A stretch of 64,000 bases of DNA. Source: Azospirillum sp. TSO22-1 (GTDB lineage: Bacteria > Pseudomonadota > Alphaproteobacteria > Azospirillales > Azospirillaceae). The position numbers and the translations under genes were made by a program. Within the stretch, counting starts at the first letter, position 1. Every line of letters begins with the position of its first letter. Below, one piece after another: positions 1-10,800 of the stretch. The notes under the pieces were generated by a model. The model was given only the letters and a program-made list of their open reading frames with translations, did not search any database and was not told where the DNA came from. The stretch spans positions 1 through 64,000 of the forward strand of contig NZ_LGQZ01000027.1 of assembly GCF_003116015.1 (NCBI RefSeq). Direction: 5' to 3'.

Positions 1-480
1 TGCCGGCGTTGACCGCGCCCTGGCTGCTGCCGCCGTAGCTCAAGGTTCCGCCCAGAACCGACGTGCCTTCGCCGTTGACGAAGCCGCTGTAGCTCACGCC
101 GGTGCCGCCGCTGAACGTCTGGCCGTCGTAGGTCTTGGTGAGGCCGCCGGCGGCAATGGTCAGCGGGGCTTTGTTGATGGTCAGCGTCCCGCCGGTGTAG
201 GCGATGGTGTAGTTGCTGGCGCTGAGGCCGCTGGGCGTGATGGCGTAGCTGCCGGCGTTGACCGCGCCCTGGCTGCTGCCGCCGTAGCTCAACGTTCCGC
301 CCAGGACCGACGCGCCCTCGCCGTTGACGAAGCCGCCGTAGCTCACCCCGCCGTTGCCGCTGTAGGCCTGACCGTCGTAGACCTTGCCGACGTCGTTGGC
401 GGTGACGGTCAGCGGGGCCTTGCCGATGCTCAGCGTCCCGTTGGTGTACGTCACGGCGTAGTTGCTGGCATTGCCCGACG
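1..480 (-). repeat. Tandem 249-bp (83-residue) MBG repeat units inside the TpsA gene
   Basis: The sequence starting at position 1 recurs at 250 with only a few substitutions, giving a unit of 249 bp or exactly 83 codons. A third, more diverged copy continues from about 400 to beyond 480. Each unit encodes a beta-rich MBG-like module containing TVTAND/TIAAGG and YDGQ-type motifs. Because the repeat begins at the window edge, more copies probably follow outside. Confidence 0.85.
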
Positions 481-3451
481 ACATGGTCAGGGAACCGGGC
501 GTCAACGCCGCCGTCTGCCCCGCTGCGGTGGAACCGGTCGCCGACGAGGTGAGCGTCACGCTTCCCAGGGTGTCGCCGTTGACCAGACTGCCCGAGACCA
601 GCGCCGCCCCGCCGGAACTGGGGTTGCCGGCGCCGTAGACCCTGCTCTGATCGCTGGCCTGCACCGTGATCGCGCGCGGCGAGATGGTCCAGTTCGCCGC
701 GCCGCCGGCGGTGAACGTGTAACCGGTCCGGCTGGCGGTGAGGCCGCCGGCGTAGGTCTCGCCATAGGTCCCGGCCGACAAGGTGCCGGTCAAGGGCGTG
801 CTCCAGGTCGCCGTGCCGCTGCCGGTCACGTCGGTGATCAGGTTGCCGCCGCTGCTGGCGTCGTAGATCGCGTAGGTGAAGCCGGGCGTGTCGCCGTAGG
901 TGCTGCTGCCCGCGACCAGCCGGACATAGACGGGAAGATTGCCGATGACCCAGGTGGTGGACGAGGTGCCTTGCAGGAAGCCGTGCGAGGCGTAGCCGGA
1001 CGACAGGGTGGTGTCGACGCCGATGCTCCAGCCCGCCGCCTCGTAGGTCGCGACGTTGCGCAGCTGCGTGGTCGTCTTGCCGAGCACCACACCGGTCGAA
1101 TCCGCCGTGCCGTCGCCGAAACCGGTCCGCGCGCCGGCGAGGGTGCTGTCGTAGAAGGAATTGGCGACGCTGCCGCTGGTCTGGACGCCGACCAGGGCGC
1201 CGACGTTGCTCCCGGAGGCGGTGATCGAGTTCGCCGCCAACCCACGGCTGACGGTGGTGCCGGCGTTGGCGCCCAGGAGGCCGCCGACCTTGTTCCCGGT
1301 CGCCGTCACGGCGCCGGTGGCGTAGACGTCGCTGAGCGACCCGCCGGACTGCACGCCGATCAGGCCGCCGACGTAGCTGCCGCCGCTCACCGCGCCGGTG
1401 CTGAACGATGTGGCGATGGTGGGGGTATCAGCCTGCCCGATCAGACCACCGACGTTGTCGCCGCCGCTCACGGTTCCCGAGGCGTAGCTCTTCGACAGTG
1501 TGCCGCCGTAGAGATAGCCGATCAGGCCACCGGTGGACGAGCCGCCGGTGACCGGGGCGGTGCTGTAGACATTGCTGATGGTCGAGCTGGCGTCCGCCCG
1601 CCCGAGCAGCGCTCCGGTGTTGGCGCCGCCGATGATCGAACCGCCGGTGATGCCGACGTTGCGCACCGTGGCGCCCTTGCCGTAGCTGAACATGCCCACC
1701 GACGCCGTCGACGGCCGGTTGATCGCCAGCCCGTTGACGGTGTGCCCCAGGCCGTCGAAGATTCCGGTGAAGTCCCCGACCAGACCGATGGGAGAGAAAC
1801 CGGCCCCCGATGCCCAGCCCGACGTGGCCGAGGCATCGATGTTGGCGCCCAGGGCATATTTGTCGCCGGGGCGGAAGTTGATGCCCTGAAGATCGGTGCC
1901 GGTCGCGCTGCCGCTCGTCCCCACCGAGGTGATGACGGTGAAGTCGTCGCCGCCGATGGTCAGGAAACCCGTGCCCGACCGCGCCGTCGTCCCGTCGGCC
2001 TGGAAGAAGTCGACCCGCCCCTTGAACGTGCCGTCGCTGTTGAAGCCGACGTTGACCTTGCCGCTGCCGGGTTCCAGGTCCAGCTTGGCGGTGCCCTTGG
2101 CCGTCATCACCGCGTTGATGTTGACGTCGTTGGTCGCCGTCAACGTCAGTTTGTTGGCGCTCCAGGTCACCGCGTCGTTGACGTTGACGTTGCCGTCGCT
2201 GCCGCTGCCGTTGGTGCTCAGGATCGACACGTCGCCGGTGGCGAGGTTCGCCGACAGAGCGGTGCCGGTGATGTCGCCGCCGCTGGAGGCGATGGTGAAG
2301 CCGTCGGGGTCGATCAGCCACTGACCGGCCTTGCCGCGCGCGGCGCGGGTGTCGACCCGCGCCGTGTCCTTGATGCGCACCCGTCCGCCCGACGTCTCGA
2401 CGAAGCCGCCGTCGCCGCCCTTGCCGCCGCCGCGGGCGCTGACCGTGCCCTTGACGGTGGTCCGGCTGTTCCTGGCGTTCAGGTCGGCGATCGCCGTCAC
2501 CGAGCCGCCCTTGCCCGTGCCGCCCGGCGCCGCGTCGGCGCTGAGGTTGCCGCCGACGGTGACGTCGTTGGAGGCGCGCAGGCGGATCGTGCCGCCATCG
2601 CTGACCAGCCCGCTCGCCTCCAGTTGGCCGCTGTTGACGACGCTGCCGCGCAGCTGGTTGACCGCTTGGGCCGACAGGATGATCAGCCCGCCCGGCGCCT
2701 GCACCGCATGGCGGTTGCGCACCAGCGCCTTGACGGTGGCCGGCGCCACCTGCACGTCGGCCAGCGTGCCGTCGCCGCTGAATTTCAGGGTATAGGCTTC
2801 GCCGGCCGCCAGGGCCACCGTGCCCATCCGGGCGACGATCACCCCGTTGTTGCGAACCTCCGGCGCCAGCAGCGCGATGTAGCCGCCCAGCGACGCCGTC
2901 AGGGTGCCGTCGTTGGTCACCCGGCCGGTGGCGCCGTTGCGCTCCAGCGTGGTCTTGCCGGCCATGAAGTCGGCGTCGCGGATCGCATGGGTCGTCGCCA
3001 CCAGCCCGCCGACGTCGACGCTGGATCCTGGCGCGAAATAGACGCCGTTGGGGTTGGTGAGGAAGACCTGCCCGTTGGCCTGGATGCGGCCGTAGATCTG
3101 GCTGGGGTTGGGATCCGTCACCCGGTTCAGGGTGGCGCTGCCGGCGTCCGGCTGCCGGAAGGTGACGGCGGCGTTGGCGCCGACGTTGAACGTCTCCCAG
3201 TTGACGACGGCCCTCGGGCTCGTCTGGGTGACGGTCAACTGCGTGCCGGATTGGGCGATGCCGGCCGTTCCGGCCGCCACGACGCCGCCGGTGGGAAGCT
3301 GGTTGACGGCCGGCGGATTGCCCTGCGGCGGCCCGGCCAATGCCGGCAGAGCCGCCACCGGCAGCATCAGGGCGGCGCCGGCGGCCAGCGTGACGCTGCG
3401 CGCCTTGCGCCGGTTGCGCGTCCTGCCGCTTTTGCGATTGGGCTTCTTCAT
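1..3451 (-). CDS. TpsA-type two-partner secretion exoprotein (filamentous haemagglutinin-like), C-terminus cut by window edge
   Basis: At least 1150 residues are encoded; the 3' end lies beyond position 1. A basic n-region is followed by a hydrophobic stretch and an ALAG cleavage region at about residue 39. Next comes the haemagglutination-activity (TPS) domain, with the NPNGVYF motif near residue 133, which in this family directs export through a TpsB pore. GLUG-type VGGLIG repeats lie at about 1290-1600, and MBG-type repeats (YGAGNPS, YDGQ motifs) fill positions 1 to about 900. TpsA proteins are secreted adhesins or contact-dependent toxins. The visible part is all adhesin-like, and a C-terminal toxin cannot be excluded because the end is missing. 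The start at 3451 lies 22 bp after the TpsB stop, so the two are co-transcribed. There is no extended-signal-peptide MNKIYR-type motif. Confidence 0.9.
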   Translation of the reverse strand, partial: MKKPNRKSGRTRNRRKARSVTLAAGAALMLPVAALPALAGPPQGNPPAVNQLPTGGVVAAGTAGIAQSGTQLTVTQTSPRAVVNWETFNVGANAAVTFRQPDAGSATLNRVTDPNPSQIYGRIQANGQVFLTNPNGVYFAPGSSVDVGGLVATTHAIRDADFMAGKTTLERNGATGRVTNDGTLTASLGGYIALLAPEVRNNGVIVARMGTVALAAGEAYTLKFSGDGTLADVQVAPATVKALVRNRHAVQAPGGLIILSAQAVNQLRGSVVNSGQLEASGLVSDGGTIRLRASNDVTVGGNLSADAAPGGTGKGGSVTAIADLNARNSRTTVKGTVSARGGGKGGDGGFVETSGGRVRIKDTARVDTRAARGKAGQWLIDPDGFTIASSGGDITGTALSANLATGDVSILSTNGSGSDGNVNVNDAVTWSANKLTLTATNDVNINAVMTAKGTAKLDLEPGSGKVNVGFNSDGTFKGRVDFFQADGTTARSGTGFLTIGGDDFTVITSVGTSGSATGTDLQGINFRPGDKYALGANIDASATSGWASGAGFSPIGLVGDFTGIFDGLGHTVNGLAINRPSTASVGMFSYGKGATVRNVGITGGSIIGGANTGALLGRADASSTISNVYSTAPVTGGSSTGGLIGYLYGGTLSKSYASGTVSGGDNVGGLIGQADTPTIATSFSTGAVSGGSYVGGLIGVQSGGSLSDVYATGAVTATGNKVGGLLGANAGTTVSRGLAANSITASGSNVGALVGVQTSGSVANSFYDSTLAGARTGFGDGTADSTGVVLGKTTTQLRNVATYEAAGWSIGVDTTLSSGYASHGFLQGTSSTTWVIGNLPVYVRLVAGSSTYGDTPGFTYAIYDASSGGNLITDVTGSGTATWSTPLTGTLSAGTYGETYAGGLTASRTGYTFTAGGAANWTISPRAITVQASDQSRVYGAGNPSSGGAALVSGSLVNGDTLGSVTLTSSATGSTAAGQTAALTPGSLTMSSGNASNYAVTYTNGTLSIGKAPLTVTANDVGKVYDGQAYSGNGGVSYGGFVNGEGASVLGGTLSYGGSSQGAVNAGSYAITPSGLSASNYTIAYTGGTLTINKAPLTIAAGGLTKTYDGQTFSGGTGVSYSGFVNGEGTSVLGGTLSYGGSSQGAVNAG

Positions 3452-3473
3452 GGCGCCGAGACTCTCTCCACGG

Positions 3474-5114
3474 TCAGAACGGCTGCGTGGCGCTCAGCCA
3501 GACGTGGCTGCGGGAGCCGGTGTCTCCCGGGGGAGCGTCCGGATCCCGGCCAAGGCTGTTCGCCCACACGGCGCGCACGAGGAGGCCGAATTCGGCCTGC
3601 CACGACAGGGCCACGCCGGCGCTTTGCAGGCCGTGGCCGCCATCGAGGCGCCCCCGGTCGTAGAAGAGCGCGGCGTTGAGGTTTTCCGGCAACCGCCAGC
3701 GCAGCTCGGCGTTGATCATCCGCCCCCGCGACCCGCCGGCCTTGTCGACCGGATAGGCCCGCACGCCGTCCGGGCCGCCGACGTAGAACCTTTCCGAGGA
3801 GTCGAGCGTGTGGTCGGCCATCTGGCCGGACAGCCCGGCGAAGACGGACACGTCGTCGGTGATCTGTTGTTCGCGGCCGAGAGCGTAGCGCAGCTTGGAA
3901 TAACGGACGGTGTCACCCGGCGTCGCGTCGCCGAGGCCCGGGTGCCCGGACCCGACCCGGCCACGGGTGACCGTTACGGCGGCGGTGGTGATGCCGTTCG
4001 GCCCCAGCCAGTCGTCGTGCAGGTTCCCGTTGAGGCCGGCGCTGGCTGCGGTCACGGCGTATTTCGAGACGGTGGCCCCCACGGCCCGGTTGTCGAGGCG
4101 CCGGTGGTCGGCGTTGAGCAACAGGTACACGTTGGCCGCGCGCGTGCGCAGCACCGGCCAGCTTGCGTTCACGCCCGCGGTCGTCGACGACCCGAGGGCG
4201 TCCAGGCCGCTGAAGCTGCTCGATATCAGGGTGTATTTCAGATAGGAACCGCTGACGCCGACGCGCCAGCCGTCGTAGCCGACCGGCAGCGACCATGCCA
4301 GCCGGCCATACCAGTTGCCGCGGCTGCCGATGGCGGACACGACCGCCTGGTCGCCCCAGCCGAACGGGCTGTTGAGGAACAGGTTGCCGGTGCCGCGGAC
4401 CACCCCGGTCGATTCGGCGCCGAAGTTGTCCACGGCCGCCGTGCCGGTGACCAGGGGCCGGTCCTGACTGCGCAGCAGCAGTTCGGTCTCGCGCTCGTTG
4501 CGGCCGCTGCGCAGGGTCCCCTGCACGCTGAGGCCGGGCAGGTCGCCCAGCAGCAGCAGCGCGCGGTCGAGCCGATCGGTGTTGGCCGCCGTCCCCTCCG
4601 GTTGGGCCCGCTCAATGGTGGCCCTGATGCGGTCGGTGTCGATGCGGTTGGCCGGTGGCCCCTCCAGCCGCACGCCGCCGAACACCGCCTCCACGATGTG
4701 GATGGCGACCACGCCGTCGACGATGTCCTGTTCGGGCAGGTAGGCGCGAACCACCCACTTGCCCTTGCGGTACGCCTCGGCCGCCGCCGCCGCCGCCAGT
4801 TGGAGGTCCGCGAAGCTCAACGGCCGGTTCAGGAAGCCGGCGACCGCGGCCGCCAGATCGGCGTCGCTCAGGCGCGTGTTGCCGGTGAAGCGGAACGCCT
4901 TGACCACCACCGTCGGCCCGCCGGTGTCCCGCATTGGCGCGGGCGCCGGCGGCGGCTTGGGCAACAGTTGCGGTGGCGACGGGGCGGGCACGTCCCGCTC
5001 CATCTGCTGCAGCAGTTGCCCGGCGTCGGGAGGGGCCGCGACGGTGACGGAGGCCAGCCCGCCCATCGTCAGTCCAGTCGCAAGCGCACCGGCTATGCCA
5101 CCCTCTCGCAACAT
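3474..5114 (-). CDS. TpsB/ShlB/FhaC-family outer-membrane two-partner secretion pore
   Basis: Predicted 546 residues. A signal peptide (MLREGG...VTVAAPP) is followed by a POTRA region (VVVKAFRFTGNTRLSDADL, about residues 85-160), a second POTRA-like stretch, and a 16-strand beta-barrel region. The barrel carries the family hallmark VRAYPVDKAGG near residue 445 and ends in phenylalanine (ATQPF), as expected for Bam-assembled barrels. It exports the adjacent TpsA across the outer membrane. The ATG at 5114 was preferred to in-frame starts at 5180 and 5255 because it has a GGAGAGGGG ribosome site and places the signal peptide at the N-terminus. It forms an operon with tpsA downstream. Confidence 0.9.
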   Translation of the reverse strand: MLREGGIAGALATGLTMGGLASVTVAAPPDAGQLLQQMERDVPAPSPPQLLPKPPPAPAPMRDTGGPTVVVKAFRFTGNTRLSDADLAAAVAGFLNRPLSFADLQLAAAAAAEAYRKGKWVVRAYLPEQDIVDGVVAIHIVEAVFGGVRLEGPPANRIDTDRIRATIERAQPEGTAANTDRLDRALLLLGDLPGLSVQGTLRSGRNERETELLLRSQDRPLVTGTAAVDNFGAESTGVVRGTGNLFLNSPFGWGDQAVVSAIGSRGNWYGRLAWSLPVGYDGWRVGVSGSYLKYTLISSSFSGLDALGSSTTAGVNASWPVLRTRAANVYLLLNADHRRLDNRAVGATVSKYAVTAASAGLNGNLHDDWLGPNGITTAAVTVTRGRVGSGHPGLGDATPGDTVRYSKLRYALGREQQITDDVSVFAGLSGQMADHTLDSSERFYVGGPDGVRAYPVDKAGGSRGRMINAELRWRLPENLNAALFYDRGRLDGGHGLQSAGVALSWQAEFGLLVRAVWANSLGRDPDAPPGDTGSRSHVWLSATQPF

Positions 5115-5360
5115 CCTTGCCCCTCTCCGCCTGCCCTGGCCCTGCCGTTGCGCTGCGGCCGGTCTATCCGCCTCCTTCATGGAGACACGCCGCGACCACG
5201 GCTCCGCCCAAGGGGCGAAAACCCAACGGAACAATTTTAGCGGATTTGCCGGCACGGCATTCCGCCGCCGTGTTAGGGGGATTTGATCGATTTTTTAGGA
5301 GAAATGGACGTGCACGCGGAGCGGGTGGCGGCGTATGTCGCCCCGCCCTTCCTCGTGCCC

Positions 5361-6443
5361 CTATAACCCGAAGTCGGTCCGGCGGCGCCGGGAGCGCGGC
5401 GGGAAGCCGAACTGGCGGACGAAGGCTTGGCTGAAGCTGCTGACATGGGCGTAGCCCATGGAATAGGCGACCTGCTTGACCGACAGCTCTCCCTGGTCGA
5501 GCAGGTCGCGCGCCGCCTCCAGGCGCCACCGGGTCAGGCACTGGAACGGCGATGCGCCGAAGAGTTCGCGGAACAGTTCGGAAAGCCGCCGTTGCGACAG
5601 GCCGACCCGGCGGGCCACGTCCTCGACCGGCAGCGGGGCGGCCAGGTTCTCCCGGATCAAATCGTACGCGGCCATGGCGGCCTTGCGGTCCCGCCCGGAG
5701 ACCCGGCCCTGCGGTTCGTCCTGCGCCCCGAGAATGGTGAACGTCTCGGCCAGCAACTCGTACAGCTTGCCCTCGGCGTACAGCGAGGCCATTGCCCCCT
5801 GGTAGGGGGTCTGCCCGATTTCGCCGGCGATGCGCCGCAGCCTGGCGTTGGTCCGCGCCGCGAAGCCGACCCCATCGGCGTGCCCGGCCAGGAAGCGGCT
5901 GACCGCTGCCGGGCACCGCTGCCGGTCCAGCAGGGATTCCAGCCGGCCGACGGTCAACACCGCCACCAGGCCGCGATAGGCGTCGCCGGGGTGGTGCTCG
6001 ATCGTGCAGGCGCTGTCGGCGACCAGCCCGAGGTTCCAGTGCTCGTCCGACTCCTCCAGTCGCCCATAGGCCTCATGCCGGATGGCCGCGCGTCCGCCGG
6101 TCGGGAGCCGCAAGGCAAGGATGGGTTCGTCGAACAGCACCCGCGCGCCGACGGTGACCGGTGCGTAGAAGTGGTTCTCCGCTCCCATCAGGATAAGATC
6201 GGGCTGCAGGCTGTGAAACACGTTGCTGGCCCGGCCGACATGGGCGGGAAAGGCACCCAGATTGTCCGGCGACAGGTCGGTGCTGCGCAACCCGTTGGGC
6301 AGCATCCATTCCGTTGCCAGGGGAATGGCGCGGGGCCTTGCGACCGGGGCGTCGGTGGACGCCGCGCCATGGCGCGGCTCTGCGTCCGCCGACAACTCGT
6401 CGCTGCCCGGCCGTTGGCCGGCGTATGTCGGTCCGGTACGCAT
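5361..6443 (-). CDS. AraC-family transcriptional regulator
   Basis: Predicted 360 residues. The C-terminal 100 residues hold a double helix-turn-helix of the AraC type (DVARRVGLSQRRLSELF and VAYSMGYAHVSSFSQAF, then FGFPP). The N-terminal ~240 residues resemble the cupin-less ligand or dimerisation region of PchR-like regulators and were not further identified. The ATG at 6443 has a good AGGGAG site 4 bp upstream. The gene is divergent from the yhaO-like gene at 6640. It precedes tpsBA on the same strand, with 246 bp between, so regulation of the TPS locus is possible but not shown. Confidence 0.85.
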   Translation of the reverse strand: MRTGPTYAGQRPGSDELSADAEPRHGAASTDAPVARPRAIPLATEWMLPNGLRSTDLSPDNLGAFPAHVGRASNVFHSLQPDLILMGAENHFYAPVTVGARVLFDEPILALRLPTGGRAAIRHEAYGRLEESDEHWNLGLVADSACTIEHHPGDAYRGLVAVLTVGRLESLLDRQRCPAAVSRFLAGHADGVGFAARTNARLRRIAGEIGQTPYQGAMASLYAEGKLYELLAETFTILGAQDEPQGRVSGRDRKAAMAAYDLIRENLAAPLPVEDVARRVGLSQRRLSELFRELFGASPFQCLTRWRLEAARDLLDQGELSVKQVAYSMGYAHVSSFSQAFVRQFGFPPRSRRRRTDFGL

Positions 6444-6639
6444 CAAACTCCCTCATTGGCGACGCCATTATGGCATTTCCGCCCCCCAACCGGAACGCTC
6501 GCCCACACGGCGGCCTTCATGTTGTCGCGGATGCCGCGCGTTGCGTTCGACATGCCCCCCACGTCCGTTCCGTACCCCTCCCGTTCACGCCGCCGCGTGT
6601 GCTACGGTCGGCCCGCCCACCGCGTGACGAGGCCCGCCC

Positions 6640-7884
6640 TTGCGCTTCATCCACACCGCCGACATCCACCTCGACAGCCCGCTCGCCGGCCTCGCCGCGC
6701 GGGCGGGGGAGCGGGCGCGCGACCTCGTCGGCGCGACGCGGCGCGCCTTCACCGGCATGATCGACGCGGCGGTCGAGCAGGCCGTCGACTTCCTGGTGAT
6801 CGCCGGCGACCTCTACGACGGCGACTGGCGCGACTTCTCCACCGGCCTGTTCTTCGCCGAGGGCATGGCGCGCCTCGAACACGCCGGCATCCGCGTGGCG
6901 CTGGTGAAGGGCAACCACGACGCCGAGAACGCCATGACGCGCAGCCTGTCGCTGCCGCCCAACGTGCACGTCTTCCGCGCGGACCGGGCGGAGACGGTGG
7001 TGTGGGACGACCTCGGCGTGGCGTTGCACGGGCGCAGCTACGGTCAGCGGGCGATGCGCGACAACATCGCCGGCGGCTACCCGGCGCCGGTGCCGGGGCT
7101 CCTCAACGTCGGGGTGCTGCACACCGCCGCCGACGGGCGGCCGGGGCACGAGCCGTATGCGCCCTGCGCGCTGGCCGAGCTGGCGGCCAAGGGCTACGCC
7201 TACTGGGCGCTCGGCCACGTGCACGCGCGCGAGGTGCTGGGCGAGCGGCCGTGGATCGTCTTCCCCGGCAACCTCCAGGGCCGCCACGCCAACGAGACCG
7301 GGCCGAAGGGTTTCACCCTGGTCACCGCCGACGCCGGCGAGGTGGTGGCGGTCGAGCCCGTAGAGTGCGACGTGGTGCGCTGGGCGCGCGTGCCGGTCGA
7401 CGTCGGCGGCTGCGCCGGCCTCGACGCGGTGGGCGAGCGGGTGCGCGCGGCGCTGGGCGAGGCGCTGGCCGGGGCCGGTCGGCGCACGCTGGCGGTGCGG
7501 CTGACGCTGACCGGCCGCGGCGCCGTGCACCGCGCGCTGGTCGGCGATCCCGACCGCGCGGCGGCCGAGTGCGAGGTCGCCGCCATGCGGGCCGGCGGCG
7601 ACGTGTGGATCGAGAAGGTCGAGCTGCGCACCGCCGAACCGGATACCGGTGCCGCTCCACTGCCCGACGCGCTGGGCGAACTGCTGCGCGCGGTGGAGGA
7701 GGTGCGCGCCGACCCGGCCGAGCATGACGGCCTGCGCGCCGAGCTGGAGGCGCTGCTCTCCCGCATGCCGCACGCGGCGCGCGCCGAGGCCGGGCTGGAC
7801 GAGCTGGGCGACGATCTGCTTGCCGCCGTGCTGGAGGACGCCCGCGCCATCGTGCTGGGCCGGCTGGCTGGGGAGGGTGTGTGA
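6640..7884 (+). CDS. YhaO/SbcD-like metallophosphoesterase (DNA repair exonuclease subunit)
   Basis: Predicted 414 residues from a TTG start; the next residues (RFIHTADIHLDSPL) are the canonical opening of the family. Calcineurin-like metal motifs are visible: DxH at D8-H10, GDLYDG around D57, GNHD at N92-H93, and a later GHVHAR motif. Members act as Mn-dependent nucleases with an SMC-like ATPase partner, which is the next gene, overlapping this stop codon. Length and order match the YhaO-YhaN pairs of bacteria rather than classical sbcCD. The exact substrate is unknown. Confidence 0.85.
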   Translation: MRFIHTADIHLDSPLAGLAARAGERARDLVGATRRAFTGMIDAAVEQAVDFLVIAGDLYDGDWRDFSTGLFFAEGMARLEHAGIRVALVKGNHDAENAMTRSLSLPPNVHVFRADRAETVVWDDLGVALHGRSYGQRAMRDNIAGGYPAPVPGLLNVGVLHTAADGRPGHEPYAPCALAELAAKGYAYWALGHVHAREVLGERPWIVFPGNLQGRHANETGPKGFTLVTADAGEVVAVEPVECDVVRWARVPVDVGGCAGLDAVGERVRAALGEALAGAGRRTLAVRLTLTGRGAVHRALVGDPDRAAAECEVAAMRAGGDVWIEKVELRTAEPDTGAAPLPDALGELLRAVEEVRADPAEHDGLRAELEALLSRMPHAARAEAGLDELGDDLLAAVLEDARAIVLGRLAGEGV

Positions 7885-10800
7885 TGCGCATCGAGCGGCT
7901 GCACCTGGAGCGCTACGGCCATTTCGAGGATCGGACGCTCGACCTGGACGGCGACGGCGTGCGGCTGCACGTGGTGTACGGGCCGAACGAGGCCGGCAAG
8001 TCCACCTCGCTGGCGGCCATCGGCGACCTGCTGTTCGGTATTCACGACCGCACCCCCTACGCCTTCCGTCACGACTACGGCCAGCTGCGCATCGGCGCCG
8101 AGCTGTCGAACCGGGCCGGCGAGACGCTGGTGTTCAAGCGGCGCAAGGGACGGGCGAACACGCTGCTGAGCGCCGACGGCGCCTCGCCGCTGCCGGATGC
8201 GGCGCTGGCGCCGTTCCTCGGCGGGGCGGACCGGGCGTTCTTCGAGCGTATGTTCGGCCTCGACCACGACCGGCTGCGCCAGGGCGGCGATGCCATGCTG
8301 GCGGCCGGCGGCGACCTCGGGCGGAGCCTGTTCGAGGCCGGCAGCGGCGTCGCCGGCATCGCCCAGGTGTTGGAACGGCTGGACGCCGAGGCCGACGCGC
8401 TGGCCACCACCCGCAAATCCGCCGCCAAGCCCTTCTGGAAGGCCATGGAGCGCTGGGACGAGGCGCAGGCCCGCATGCGGACGGACGCCCTGCGCGCCGA
8501 CGACTGGACCCGCGCCGTCAAGGCGGTGCAGGAGGCCGAGGCCGTGCGCGCCGTGGTGGACGCTCAGCTCGCCGAGGGACGGAGCCGGCGCAGCCGGGTA
8601 CAGCGCCTGCGTCGCGTGCTGCCGATCCTCGCCCGCCTGGACGAACTGGCGGCGCTGCTCGCCGCGCACGGCGCGGGGCCGGAACTGCCCGACGGCTTCG
8701 AGGAGGTCTGGCGCGCCGCCCAGCGCGCGGCTGACGACGCGGCCGAGGCGGTGGCGCACGCCGCCCGCCGGCTGGAGGAGCTGGAGCACGATCTGTCCAC
8801 TTTCGGCGCGCCCGGGCCGCTGCCGGCTCTGTCCGGGGAGATCGAACGGCTGCACGTGGCCTACGGCGACGTGGCGGCGAAGCGCGCCGACCTGCCGAAG
8901 CTGGAGCGCGACCTGGCGCTGGGCCGCACGCGGCTGGATGGGCTGATCGCCCAGCTCGGCGCCTCCTTCGCGCCGGAGGAGGCGGCCACCCGCGTGCCGC
9001 CGCGCCCGGCCGTGGCGCGGCTGCGCGCCCGCATGGCCGAGCGGCAGGCGCTCGACGCCGCGCTGGTAGCGGCCCGTCGTCAGCGCGACGCCGCCGCTGA
9101 CCGCCTGTCGGAGACCGAGTCCGCGCTCGCCGACCTCGGCAACCCCGCCGACCCGGCCGAGGCTACCGCCGTGCTCGCCGAGGCGGCCAAGGCCGGCGAT
9201 GCCGACGCGCGGCTGGCGGACGCCCTGGCCGAGGAGGCGGCGGTGAAGGCGGAGGCCGGCGTCGCCTTCGCGCGGCTCGGCCTGTGGACCGGCACGCTGG
9301 ACGGGCTGGCCGGCGCCGCCTTCCCGGACGACGCGGCGGCGGCCCGGCACGAGCAGGCTTTCGCCGCGCTGGCCGCCGAGCGCGAGGCGGCGGCGCGCGA
9401 GCGGGCGCAGGCGCAGGCCGCGCTGGCGCGGCTCGACGGCGACCTTGCGGAACTGCGGGCGGCCGGCGACCTGCCGACGCCCGAGGCGGTGCAGGAGGCC
9501 CGCAAGCGCCGCGACCGCGGCTGGCGGCTGATCCGCCGCCGCTACGTCGAAGGCATCGCCGACGAACCATTGCCGCCGGTGGACCTCGCGCAGGCCTACG
9601 AGGAGGCGGTGATCCGCGCCGATGACCTCGTCGACCGCCGTGAGCGCGAGGCGCAGCGCATCGCCCGCTTCGCCACGCTGACCCGCCAGCGCCAGGACGC
9701 CGAGAGCGCGCTGGAGGCGGCCGAGGTCCGCGTCGCCGCGCTGGATGCCCGCGACGCCGAGCTTGCCGCAGCGTGGAGCGCGCTGTGGGCGGTCTCCGGC
9801 CTGACGCCGCAGGCACCGGCGGCGATGCGCGTCTGGTTGCAGCGCAAGGACGGCGTGGTCCGCCTCGCCGACGCCGGCCGCAAGGCCGAGGCTGCGGTGC
9901 GTCGCACTCGCACCGAGGTGGAGCAGGCGCGCACGTACCGGCTGCATGCCGCCCGGCTTCTCGGGCTGGCCGGTGCGGAGGGCTTCGACGCCGCGGCGCT
10001 GCGCGGCCGGGTCGCCGCGGCTGTGGCGCAGGCGGGCGAGACCTGGGGACGCGCCAGCCGACTGAGCCAGGAACTCGCCGGTCGCCGCCGCGATCTGGAG
10101 GCCGCCGAGCGGGCGCTGGCGGAAGCGCAGGCGCGGCTTGGGGATTGGACCGTGGCGTGGGCGGCCGACCTGCCACTGATCGGTCTCGCTCCTGGCGCCA
10201 CGCCGGGCGAGGCGACCGAGGCGCTGACCGTTTGGGACGAGATCCAGAAGGAGGCGAACGACGCCCTCCAGACCCGCCGCCGCTGCGACGGCATCCGCGC
10301 TGACCTGGAGGCGCACGCGGCGGCTATCCGTGCGCTGCTCGACCGGGTGGCCCCGGCGCTCGACGACCTGCGGGCGTCGGATCCGCTGGGCCTCGCCCCG
10401 CTGATCGCCGGCCGCCTGCGCGAGGCGGCGGCCGTCGCCTCGAGGCGGCAGGAGCTGGAGAAGCAGCGCGACAAGGCGGTCCAGGCGCTCGCCGAGGCGC
10501 GCGAGGCGTCGGCGCAGGCGCAGCGCACCGTGCGGCTGCTGCGCGAGGAGCACGGGCTGGCGGACGCCGACGACGCGGTGGATCTCGCCCGCCGCGCCGC
10601 CGAGCGCCGGCAGCTGCGCGCCCGGCTGGAGCAGGCGCGCCGCGACCTTGCGGCGGCCGGCGACGGCCGGGGCGAGGTGGCGCTGCGGACCGAGGCCGAG
10701 GGCGCCGATCCCGACGCGCTGGCCGCCGAGGACGCGGCGGTGGAGGACGAGGCGGCGCGCCTGCAGAAGCAGGGCGAGGCGGCGGCGCAGGCGCTGGTGG

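Noticed and set aside
971-3679. A 900-codon plus-strand open frame opposite TpsA
   Set aside because: Composition is Arg/Gly/Ala/Asp-rich without domains; the minus strand encodes a clear TPS exoprotein.
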